A stretch of DNA of 64,000 nucleotides, from NCBI GenBank assembly GCA_963821885.1, contig CAWGFN010000002.1, positions 248,001 through 312,000 on the forward strand. The letters are read 5' to 3'. The number at the start of each line of letters is the position of its first letter. The first letter of the stretch is position 1. This DNA comes from Oleiagrimonas sp963821885. GTDB taxonomy: Bacteria; Pseudomonadota; Gammaproteobacteria; Xanthomonadales; Rhodanobacteraceae. This document shows positions 30,161 through 38,502 of this stretch, piece after piece. Under the pieces are notes generated by a model that saw only the letters and a list, made by a program, of their open reading frames with translations, ran no database searches and was not told where the DNA came from. Both the position numbers and the translations under genes were made by a program.

Positions 30161-31632
30161 GGCCGTGCCTCCATGGCGGCACGCGCCACCGCCAGATCGT
30201 CGAAGGGACGGCGTTCGCCGGCGATCTCCTGATAGTCCTCGTGGCCCTTGCCGGCCACCAGCACCACATCCCCGTCGCGGGCGTCGTCAAGCGCCGCGCG
30301 GATCGCGGCCGCGCGGTCGCGCTGCACGGTCGCGCGGTCGGGGTGGGCCATGCCCGAGAGCACCTGCGCGACGATGGCGTCGCCGTCCTCGCCGCGCGGG
30401 TTGTCGTCGGTGACGATCACGCGATCGGCCAGTCGTTCGGCGATCGCGCCCATCTGCGGCCGCTTGCCGGCATCGCGCTCGCCGCCGCAGCCGAACACGC
30501 AGGTCAGCGTGCCGCGGGTGTGCGCGCGAAGGTTGTCCAGGGCCTGTTCCAGCGCGTCGGGCGTGTGCGCATAGTCGACCACCAGCAGCGGCTGGCCCGC
30601 CTGCCCACCCAGGCGGTTCATGCGCCCGTGCACCGGCGCCAGGCGGGACAGGACATCGGTCATGCGGGCGAAGTCCTCGCCCATCGCGCCCAGGCACGCG
30701 GCCACCAGCAGCAGGTTGGCGACATTGAAGCGACCCAGCAGCGGACTGTGGATCTCGGCCTCGCCCCACGGCGTGCGCAACTGGAATTGCAGGCCCTCGC
30801 CGTGTGCGCGCACGTCATGCGCGGTGACTTCGGCCTGGCCGCCGCCGACGCTGACGCGCAGTCGCGAGACCGTCTCCGGCAGGCCCTCGGCCAGGCGCCG
30901 GCCGAAGCCATCGTCGACGTTGATCACCGCCGCGCGCAGACCGGGCCAGGCAAACAGCCGCGCCTTGGCCTCGCCGTAGGCCTGCATGCTGCCGTGGTAG
31001 TCGAGGTGGTCGCGGGTCAGGTTGGTGAAGGCCGCCAGGTCGAAGGCCACGCCGTTCACGCGGCCCTGGTCCAGCGCGTGCGAGGACACTTCCATCGCCA
31101 CGTGGGTGGCGCCGGCGTCGCGGAAATCGGCCAGCAGGCCCTGCAGGCTCAGCGCGTCGGGCGTGGTGCGCTCGCCGCGTGAAAGATCGCCGTACAGGCC
31201 GCTGCCGAGCGTGCCGACGGTGGCGGTGCGGTGCCCGAGCAGGCTCAGCGCCTGCGCCAGCATCTGCACGCAGGAGGTCTTGCCGTTGGTGCCGGTCACG
31301 CCGACCAGGGTCATCGCGCGCGACGGATCGTCGAAGAATCGCGCGGCCAGGCCACCGGCCTGCTCGCGCAGTCCGTCGATCCACACCACCGGCACCTCGA
31401 CCTCGGGAGCGGCGCGCACGGGGGCCTCGGCGAGGATCACCGAGGCACCCCGTGCGACAGCCGCAGGGGCAAACGTGATGCCATGGGCGCGCGTTCCGGA
31501 CAGCGCCACGAAGGCATCGCCGGGGCGCACCCGGCGGGAATCGATCTGCAGGCCGGTGACGCGGATGGCCTCGCCCGTGGACGGCTCGGCCACGCCGGCG
31601 AGCAGCTCGCGCAGGTTCATGGCCGCGTTCAT
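30154..31632 (-). CDS. murE: UDP-MurNAc-dipeptide:meso-DAP ligase MurE
   Basis: A Mur ligase of 492 residues. The ATP loop VTGTNGKTSCVQ lies near 113-124, EVSSHALDQGRV near 180 and NLTRDHLDYHGS near 205. The substrate loop reads DNPRGED; the DNPR form is the known signature of enzymes that select meso-diaminopimelate, so the wall should be of the A1-gamma type. ATG 31632 overlaps the ftsI stop and has GGGAGG upstream; ATG 31620 (MNLREL) is an alternative. A direct link to the glutamate-adding step is missing here because murD is elsewhere. Confidence 0.96.
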   Translation of the reverse strand: MNAAMNLRELLAGVAEPSTGEAIRVTGLQIDSRRVRPGDAFVALSGTRAHGITFAPAAVARGASVILAEAPVRAAPEVEVPVVWIDGLREQAGGLAARFFDDPSRAMTLVGVTGTNGKTSCVQMLAQALSLLGHRTATVGTLGSGLYGDLSRGERTTPDALSLQGLLADFRDAGATHVAMEVSSHALDQGRVNGVAFDLAAFTNLTRDHLDYHGSMQAYGEAKARLFAWPGLRAAVINVDDGFGRRLAEGLPETVSRLRVSVGGGQAEVTAHDVRAHGEGLQFQLRTPWGEAEIHSPLLGRFNVANLLLVAACLGAMGEDFARMTDVLSRLAPVHGRMNRLGGQAGQPLLVVDYAHTPDALEQALDNLRAHTRGTLTCVFGCGGERDAGKRPQMGAIAERLADRVIVTDDNPRGEDGDAIVAQVLSGMAHPDRATVQRDRAAAIRAALDDARDGDVVLVAGKGHEDYQEIAGERRPFDDLAVARAAMEARPC

Positions 31633-33407
31633 GGCGTGCCTCCCGCGGCCACGTTGGCCGGCGGCGGACCGTCCGCCGCCACGCCGTCGCGCGAGGCGTA
31701 CAGCTGCGGCACGTTGTCCGGGGGCACGTCGAGCAGGCGCAGCGCGCCCATCATCACCTTGCTGAACACCGGTGCCGCCACCGTGGTGCCGAAATAGCCA
31801 CCCTGGGCGCCGCGCACGATGACCACCCCGACCAGGCGCGGATGGCTGGCCGGCACCATGCCGGCGAACAGCGAGTTGTAGTTGGAATCGGAATAGCCGC
31901 CGGCCTCGGCCATGTGCGAGGTGCCGGTCTTGCCCGCCACGGTGTAGTTGGCGATGGCCGCGGTCTTGTAGGCCGTGCCGCCGGGCTCGACCACGGTCTT
32001 GAGCATGTCGACCACTTCCTGGGCCACCCGCGGCGACAGCACGCGATGGCTCGCGGTCTCGCCGCCACGGATGAAGGTCGGTTCGTGCAGCACGCCGCCG
32101 TCGGCGATCGCGGCGTAGGCCTGGGCCAGTTGCAGGGCCGTGACGCTGAAGCCGTAGCCGTAGCCGATGGTCGCCTGGCGGATCGGTCGCCAGTCGCTGC
32201 CCACCGGGAGAAGTCCGGAGGACTCGCCGGGCAGGCCGCTCTCGGTGCTGGCGCCGAAGCCGAAGGCGCGGAACACGCTGTACATGTCCTCCGGCTGCAG
32301 GCTCAGGGCCATCTTCGCCGCGCCGATGTTGCTCGACTTGGTGATCACGCCGGTGACGCTGAGCACGCCGTTGTTGCTGTCGTCGCGGATGGTGTGGCCG
32401 TACAGGTCGATCCAGCCCGGACCGGTGTCGATGCGGGTATCGGGGGTCCACTTGCCGCTCTCCAGCGCCGCCGCCACGGTGAAGGCCTTGGCGGTGGAAC
32501 CGGGCTCGACCACGTCGGTGACCGCGCGGTTGCGCCGCTGAGAGGGCGTGCTGTTGCCCACCGCATTGGGGTTGTACGAGGGCAGGTTGACCATCGCCAG
32601 TACTTCGCCGTCGCGCGCGTCCAGGATCACCATCGATGCCGATGACGCCTTGAAGCGCGCGACCGTCTCCTCCAGCTGGCGATAGGCCAGGTACTGGATG
32701 CGGCGGTCGATGCTCAGGGTCAGGTCGCGCCCGGGCTTGGGCGCGCGCACCAGGTCCACGTCCTCGACGGTGCGCCCACGGCGGTCGCGGATCACGCGCT
32801 TGACGCCGGCGGTGCCGCTGAGCCAGCTGTCGTAGGCGCGCTCCAGGCCTTCCTGTCCGTGATCGTCGATGTTGGTGAAACCGAGCACGTGCGCGGTCAC
32901 CGCGCTGAGCGGGTAGTAGCGACGGTATTCGCGCTGCTCGTTGACGCCCGGCACCTTGAGATCCAGCACCGCCTGCGCGGCCTCCGGGCTCATGCGCCGC
33001 TTGAGATAGACGAACTCGCGACCCGAACGCTGCTCCAGGTACTGCTGCAGTTCGTCGGGATCGATGCCCAGGGCATGCGCCAGCGGCGGCAGGCGATCGC
33101 TGGCATCGAGCAGCTCGCGCGGATTGGCCCAGATCGACTCCACCGGCGTGGACACCGCCAACGGCACGCCGTTGCGATCGAAGATGCTGCCGCGCGACAC
33201 CGCGATCGGCACCTCGCGCAGGAAGCGCGCGTTGCCCTGCTCCTGGTAGAAGCGCTTGTGCACGACCTGCAGGTCGACGGCCTGCGCCAACAGTCCCACC
33301 GACGCCAGCGCCAGCAGGGTCACCACCAGGGTCAGGCGACGACGCACGCTGGGACCGGGCGCGCGCTCGGGCACCTGCAGTTCCGGCTTGGCGCGTGAAC
33401 GGCTCAT
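31629..33407 (-). CDS. ftsI: Septal transpeptidase FtsI (PBP3)
   Basis: A class B penicillin-binding protein of 592 residues. One N-terminal membrane helix (about 24-42) is followed by a pedestal domain (RGSIFDRNGVPLAVS) and a transpeptidase domain with all three active-site motifs: S304-T-A-K307, S358-S-N360 and K493-T-G495. It crosslinks septal peptidoglycan with FtsW. The start ATG 33407 overlaps the ftsL stop; the ribosome site is weak, as expected for coupled translation. The C-terminal tail after about 560 is proline- and alanine-rich and probably disordered. Confidence 0.98.
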   Translation of the reverse strand: MSRSRAKPELQVPERAPGPSVRRRLTLVVTLLALASVGLLAQAVDLQVVHKRFYQEQGNARFLREVPIAVSRGSIFDRNGVPLAVSTPVESIWANPRELLDASDRLPPLAHALGIDPDELQQYLEQRSGREFVYLKRRMSPEAAQAVLDLKVPGVNEQREYRRYYPLSAVTAHVLGFTNIDDHGQEGLERAYDSWLSGTAGVKRVIRDRRGRTVEDVDLVRAPKPGRDLTLSIDRRIQYLAYRQLEETVARFKASSASMVILDARDGEVLAMVNLPSYNPNAVGNSTPSQRRNRAVTDVVEPGSTAKAFTVAAALESGKWTPDTRIDTGPGWIDLYGHTIRDDSNNGVLSVTGVITKSSNIGAAKMALSLQPEDMYSVFRAFGFGASTESGLPGESSGLLPVGSDWRPIRQATIGYGYGFSVTALQLAQAYAAIADGGVLHEPTFIRGGETASHRVLSPRVAQEVVDMLKTVVEPGGTAYKTAAIANYTVAGKTGTSHMAEAGGYSDSNYNSLFAGMVPASHPRLVGVVIVRGAQGGYFGTTVAAPVFSKVMMGALRLLDVPPDNVPQLYASRDGVAADGPPPANVAAGGTP

Positions 33408-33676
33408 CGGCGGATCAACCGTGTGTCGGCGGGGCCCGGGGTGACCATGCCCATCTTCTGCCGGGCAATGGACTCGATGCGGCTGGGGTCGGCCCAGGTC
33501 GCCTTCTCCAGTTCCAGGCGCCCGAACTCGACGTTCAGCGCATCGCGTTGGGCCTGCAGCCGGGTCAGCTGCACGAACATCACGCGATTCTCGTGTCGCG
33601 CCCAGACCACGGCGATGGCGCTGGACAGGGCCAGCGCCAGCAGGGTCGGCAGCAACAGGAGGGCGCGCAGTGTCAT
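33404..33676 (-). CDS. ftsL: Cell division protein FtsL
   Basis: A small bitopic protein of 90 residues: a short N-terminus, one membrane helix (about 4-25), and a leucine-zipper-like periplasmic coiled coil (FVQLTRLQAQRDALNVEFGRLELE). It forms the FtsQLB complex that activates FtsWI. Position between rsmH and ftsI, with ATGA overlaps on both sides, makes the call secure despite the low sequence conservation of the family. Confidence 0.93.
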   Translation of the reverse strand: MTLRALLLLPTLLALALSSAIAVVWARHENRVMFVQLTRLQAQRDALNVEFGRLELEKATWADPSRIESIARQKMGMVTPGPADTRLIRR

Positions 33677-34602
33677 GGCAGGCGCTCCGCCACGCGCAGC
33701 ACGGCCGAGCGCGCCCGCGGGTTGGCCTGCAGTTCGGCGTCGCCCGGGAAATGCGCCTTGCCGACCGCACGCAGCCGTGCCACCGGCGCTTCGGGCGGCG
33801 GCAGATGCCGCGGCCCCGCCGGACGCAGGCCCGATTCGCCGCGAATGAACTGCTTGACCACCCGGTCCTCCAGCGAATGGAAACTGATCACCACCAGGCG
33901 CCCGCCCGGCAGCAGCCGTTCGAGCGCCCCCCGCAAACCTTCTTCCAGCGCATCCAGCTCGCCATTGACACGGATGCGCAGTGCCTGGAACGTGCGCGTG
34001 GCCGGATGCTTGCCCTTCTCGCGACGGCCCACCACGCGCTCCAGAAGCTGCGCCAGCTCGCCGGTGCGGCGGATCGGCTGCGCCTCGCGCTGCGCGACGA
34101 TCGCGCGCGCGATGCGGCGGCTGAACCGCTCCTCGCCGTAGCGCCACAGCACGTCGGCAATCTCCTTCTCCTCCGCGCGGGCCAGGAAGTCGGCCGCGCT
34201 TTCGCCACTGTCCGGGTCCATGCGCATGTCCAGCGGCGCATCGGCCATGAAGCTGAACCCGCGCGCGGCCTCGTCCAGCTGCGGCGAGGACACGCCGATA
34301 TCCAGGAGCACGCCGTCGAGCCCGGCTTCGGTCGCCGGCCACGCCGCCAGCTCGGCGAAGTTGCCGCGCCGGATCGCCACCCGCGCATCGCCGGCGAACG
34401 CCGATTCGGCGGCGGCGACGGCCTGCGGATCTCGATCCATCAGCAGCAGCCGGCCTTCGGGGCCCAGGCGCTCGAGAATCGCCCGCGCGTGCCCGCCGCG
34501 ACCGAACGTGCCATCCAGATATCGCCCGCTGACCTTCACGGCGAGCCCCTCCAGTGCCTCCTCCAGCATCACCGGGATGTGCTTGTACTGCTCACTTGCC
34601 AT
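33673..34602 (-). CDS. rsmH: 16S rRNA m4C1402 methyltransferase RsmH (MraW)
   Basis: A SAM-dependent methyltransferase of 309 residues acting on C1402 of 16S rRNA. HIPVMLEEALEGL at the N-terminus, the SAM loop DGTFGRGGHARAIL near 30-43, DGVLLDIGVSSPQLDEAARGFSF near 95-118, and late VISFHSLEDRVVKQF are diagnostic. It is the second gene of the dcw cluster, 41 bp after mraZ, and overlaps ftsL by four bases. Confidence 0.97.
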   Translation of the reverse strand: MASEQYKHIPVMLEEALEGLAVKVSGRYLDGTFGRGGHARAILERLGPEGRLLLMDRDPQAVAAAESAFAGDARVAIRRGNFAELAAWPATEAGLDGVLLDIGVSSPQLDEAARGFSFMADAPLDMRMDPDSGESAADFLARAEEKEIADVLWRYGEERFSRRIARAIVAQREAQPIRRTGELAQLLERVVGRREKGKHPATRTFQALRIRVNGELDALEEGLRGALERLLPGGRLVVISFHSLEDRVVKQFIRGESGLRPAGPRHLPPPEAPVARLRAVGKAHFPGDAELQANPRARSAVLRVAERLP

Positions 34603-34643
34603 CGCGCCATCCCGTGTCTTTTCGAATCCGTTTCGTGTGTCGC

Positions 34644-35090
34644 CTAGAACCTCAACTCAGCCATGTCGTCGGTGATCTGGTCCTCGCCGATGGTCTGGCG
34701 TATGCGTTCCAGATGGGCCTGTTCGCTCCACAGCTCGAATTTGCTGTCCATGCCCAGCAACACCGCTTTCTTCTCGATGCCGGCCGAGGACCGCTGGCTG
34801 GCCGGCAGCAGGATGCGCGAGGCGCCATCCGGTTCCACCGGCGCCGCGGCACCGACCAATTTGCGCTGCAAATCGCGGTGCACGGCCTTGACGCTGGGCA
34901 GCGCATTGATCTGGTCGCGCACCCGTTCCCACTCGTTTTGCGGGAAAATCCACAGGCAGCCCGCCTCGAACGGGTTGTAGGTCACCACCAGGCGATTGCC
35001 ACACGCGCGCGCCACCGGCTCCCGATACGCGGTCGGGATGGCCAGGCGGCCCTTGTCGTCGACGGTGATGGCGGTTTCGCCCTGGAACAT
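34644..35090 (-). CDS. mraZ: Transcriptional regulator MraZ
   Basis: A protein of 148 residues with two SpoVT/AbrB-like swapped-hairpin domains, each with a DxKGR or SR-L type core (DDKGRLAIPTAYR near 11-23; DGASRILLPASQR near 88-100). MraZ is known in E. coli and other bacteria to repress its own dcw cluster by binding direct TGGG-type repeats. Such repeats lie just upstream of this gene, so autoregulation is very likely. The sequence GGAAG precedes ATG 35090. Confidence 0.97.
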   Translation of the reverse strand: MFQGETAITVDDKGRLAIPTAYREPVARACGNRLVVTYNPFEAGCLWIFPQNEWERVRDQINALPSVKAVHRDLQRKLVGAAAPVEPDGASRILLPASQRSSAGIEKKAVLLGMDSKFELWSEQAHLERIRQTIGEDQITDDMAELRF

Positions 35091-35101
35091 GACGGGGTTC
35101 T

Positions 35102-35136
35102 TCCACGATTTCCCACAAATTTACACGCGAGCCCAC
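35102..35136 (-). promoter_or_regulatory. MraZ-box array: four GTGGG-type repeats at 10-bp spacing
   Basis: On the minus strand the repeats read GTGGG (35136-35132), GTGTA (35126-35122), GTGGG (35116-35112) and GTGGA (35106-35102), each followed by a 5-base spacer. MraZ of E. coli binds TGGGN repeats separated by 5 bases, and the layout here is the same, with the first box overlapping the -10 edge and the last in the leader. Confidence 0.85.
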
Positions 35137-35163
35137 AATAGTCTCAGCCCCTGAGACTGTCAA
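35135..35163 (-). promoter_or_regulatory. Sigma70 promoter of the dcw cluster
   Basis: Minus-strand -35 TTGACA (35163-35158, consensus), a 17-bp spacer, then -10 TATTGT (35140-35135). It is the best promoter match in the window apart from that of metX. MraZ boxes start at its downstream edge. The transcript would begin about 40 bases before the mraZ start. Confidence 0.85.
35140..35158. promoter_or_regulatory. Palindrome filling the dcw promoter spacer
   Basis: AGTCTCAG-ccc-CTGAGACT: perfect 8-base arms with a 3-base centre. It coincides with the spacer between the -35 and -10 elements. Symmetry of this quality suggests a dimeric regulator; no known operator consensus comes to mind. Confidence 0.6.
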
Positions 35164-35377
35164 GGAATTTTCTTTTGCAGATCAAGGACAAAGGCAACGC
35201 TTGCTGAATTTTTATGCAGTTTCTGAAGAAGCTGCGCAAGGCCTTTGAAATCGGTGATTTTTTTGCTTCGCCATCGCGATGTGCCCGGCGCACGGCCGGT
35301 ACGTCGACGGCTCGCGGGTACGCCACGCGCCAGCCGCCGGACCCAGGAACGGGTCCGGACGACCGGCATCGATGAGA
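35164..35377. other. Spacer between dcw promoter and rnpB, no gene seen
   Basis: About 214 bp. The half next to the promoter is AT-rich (contains TTTTTTT near 35258 and an A/T-rich run near 35165-35215), consistent with an UP-like region. No reading frame here has a credible start and product. The inverted repeat at 35337-35358 is listed separately. Confidence 0.5.
35337..35358 (-). terminator. Hairpin downstream of rnpB
   Basis: Perfect 8-bp arms CCGGACCC / GGGTCCGG around a 6-base loop, about 20 bases past the rnpB 3' end in its transcription direction. No T-run follows, so it may be a processing or factor-dependent stop. Confidence 0.4.
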
Positions 35378-35742
<365 letters not shown>

Positions 35743-35762
35743 GGCGAAGTGTAGCTCAAGAG

Positions 35763-35841
35763 CTCGGGACTCGGGACTCGGGACTCGGGACTCGGGACTC
35801 GGACCCGGTACCCGGTACCCGGTACCCGGGACCCGGGACCC
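35763..35841. repeat. Heptad array I (GGGACTC / GGTACCC / GGGACCC)
   Basis: About eleven 7-bp units in three blocks: five CTCGGGA-type units, a shortened unit, three GGTACCC units and two GGGACCC units. It begins 20 bp after the rnpB 5' end and runs directly into the first 142-bp module. Confidence 0.9.
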
Positions 35842-35983
35842 GTGAAGGCGGGATCGGCAACGCTTCGCACGCCCTGGATGCCCGCAGGGCCGCAGGGCCG
35901 TAGCCCGGATAAGCCCGCAGGGCGCATCCGGGGTGAACCGCATCGCGGCCACGCAACGCGTGCCGCATGGATAGCACCGTTCC
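35842..35983. repeat. 142-bp module, copy A, with REP-like hairpin
   Basis: Begins GTGAAGGCGGGATCGGCAAC and ends GCACCGTTCC. It is about 98 percent identical (three mismatches seen) to copy B 187 bp further on. At 35904-35932 it contains CCCGGAT...ATCCGGG, a hairpin of the REP type with an AAGCCCGCAGGGCGC loop that can itself pair. No reading frame is credible. Confidence 0.85.
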
Positions 35984-36028
35984 CTCGGGACTCGGGACTC
36001 GGTACCCGGGACTCGGGACCCGGGACCC
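35984..36028. repeat. Heptad array II
   Basis: About six 7-bp units (CTCGGGA, CTCGGTA, CCCGGGA types mixed) between the two 142-bp modules. Confidence 0.85.
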
Positions 36029-36170
36029 GTGAAGGCGGGATCGGCAACGCTGCGCACGCCCTGGATGCCCGCAGGGCCGTAGGGCCGTAGCCCGGATAAG
36101 CCCGCAGGGCGCATCCGGGGTGAACCGCATCGCGGCCACGCAACGCGTACCGCATGGATAGCACCGTTCC
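36029..36170. repeat. 142-bp module, copy B, with REP-like hairpin
   Basis: Same length as copy A, with three substitutions; the REP-like hairpin lies at 36091-36119 and is unchanged. Confidence 0.85.
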
Positions 36171-36231
36171 CTCGGGACTCGGGACTCGGGACTCGGGACT
36201 CGGGACGGACTCGGGACTCGGGACTCGGGAC
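36171..36231. repeat. Heptad array III
   Basis: Five CTCGGGA units, a 4-base interruption CGGA, then three more units and a partial one, ending 100 bp before the stop of the glutaredoxin-like gene. Confidence 0.9.
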
Positions 36232-36331
36232 GATATGCAGGCGGGCGGGCGTGGTCGTCGAACATCCGCGTACTTTGGGATGCCGCCGGATGGCGCGATG
36301 TTCCCGGCCGGCCGCCATCCCAGTTTCGTCC

Positions 36332-36595
36332 CTAGTCCCCAGCCCCTCGTCCCTGGTCCATGCCCACCAGCGCCTCCACCGCGGCCGCATCGAACGGCCA
36401 GTCCAGCTCGCCGCCGCTGCGGGTATCGCGCAGGACCGGGACCCGCGTGCCGTACCGCGCCTCCAGGCCCGGATCGTCGTCGACCCACAGGCTGGTGAAA
36501 TCCGGCGCGCGGGCCGCCGCCATGACCTCCAGCGCCCGGTCGCACAGATGGCAGTCATCACGCTGATACAGAATCAGGAAGGGAGAACGGTTCAT
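36332..36595 (-). CDS. Glutaredoxin-like (thioredoxin-fold) protein
   Basis: A small cytosolic protein of 87 residues with an N-terminal beta strand FLILYQRDDCHLCDRAL carrying a C-H-L-C redox pair near residues 14-17, then TRVPVLRD with the cis-Pro typical of glutaredoxin folds. It matches the DUF836-type glutaredoxin family. The start ATG 36595 precedes MNRSPFL; an upstream in-frame ATG at 36619 is less likely. It is divergent from sdaA, with 59 bp between the starts. Function is probably a thiol-disulfide exchange or electron donor role; the partner is unknown. Confidence 0.82.
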   Translation of the reverse strand: MNRSPFLILYQRDDCHLCDRALEVMAAARAPDFTSLWVDDDPGLEARYGTRVPVLRDTRSGGELDWPFDAAAVEALVGMDQGRGAGD

Positions 36596-36614
36596 TCGCG
36601 ACCCGGGCTGCTCG

Positions 36615-36630
36615 TACAATCGCCATTCTA
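36615..36630. promoter_or_regulatory. Overlapping divergent -10 elements for sdaA and the glutaredoxin-like gene
   Basis: TACAAT (36615-36620, plus) and TAGAAT (36630-36625, minus) both match the -10 consensus at five of six positions and are 4 bp apart. Neither has a good -35 hexamer, so the call is tentative. Confidence 0.35.
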
Positions 36631-36654
36631 CCGACCCGGAAACCCCACACGCTC

Positions 36655-38037
<1,383 letters not shown>

Positions 38038-38161
38038 AGCATCCATGCTCGAATGTGAAGGCACCAACCTTCCGGAAGCTTGAGTCACGGGGCAGCAGGG
38101 CTTCGCACGTCGCGTAGGTCCGTTCCTTGCGCAGGCATTGGCCTGCGGCACCCCCTCCTTG

Positions 38162-38191
38162 CCTCCCCCTGCTGCGCAGGGGGAGGTTTTT
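38162..38191 (+). terminator. Intrinsic terminator of sdaA
   Basis: A perfect 10-bp stem CCTCCCCCTG / CAGGGGGAGG with loop CTGCG, followed by TTTTT. Confidence 0.9.
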
Positions 38192-38267
38192 CGCCAAGCA
38201 GGTCCGTTTGCCGTACATACCAGGACCACCCACCCCGCACCCACGGTTCGACTCCCCACGCAAGCGA

Positions 38268-38307
38268 AACCCCCTCCCCTGCAAGCAGGGAAGGGCCGGG
38301 GTGGGGT
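38268..38307. repeat. C-rich/G-rich imperfect inverted repeat
   Basis: CCCCCTCCCCTGCAAGCAGG is followed by GAAGGGCCGGGGTGGGG, giving nested stems. It resembles the terminator stem just upstream and looks like a dispersed intergenic element. The rest of the 38038-38502 gap holds no credible gene. Confidence 0.5.
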
Positions 38308-38502
38308 CAAGCAACGAGGCCCGGCGGACAAACCCGCGACACAAGATCAAGACCACCGCCTCTGACAACCGATCGGCATGACCGGAAACGCGCGCCATGC
38401 CGCGGGGCATGACTTGTGCCCGATGACAAGCAGGCTCCCCGCTGCCAGTATCGGCTGATTTATCAGACGGCCGCCGTTGCGGACGGCCGCAAGGGGAACT
38501 GC

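Noticed and set aside
35144..35326. A 60-codon frame between the dcw promoter and rnpB
   Set aside because: It runs across the -35 element and palindrome, lacks a ribosome site and has no recognisable features.
35763..36231. CRISPR-like array
   Set aside because: Repeat units are 7 bp and contiguous, and the longer modules are nearly identical copies; there are no unique spacers and no cas genes.
35756..36561. Long open frames through the repeat island, with Arg/Pro/Ser-rich repeats
   Set aside because: The 7-bp repeats give period-7 peptides in every frame without stop codons; no ribosome site or family pattern supports coding.
38127..38412. Several short frames between sdaA and the APC permease
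   Set aside because: They run through a clear terminator and a C/G-rich repeat; no start signals.
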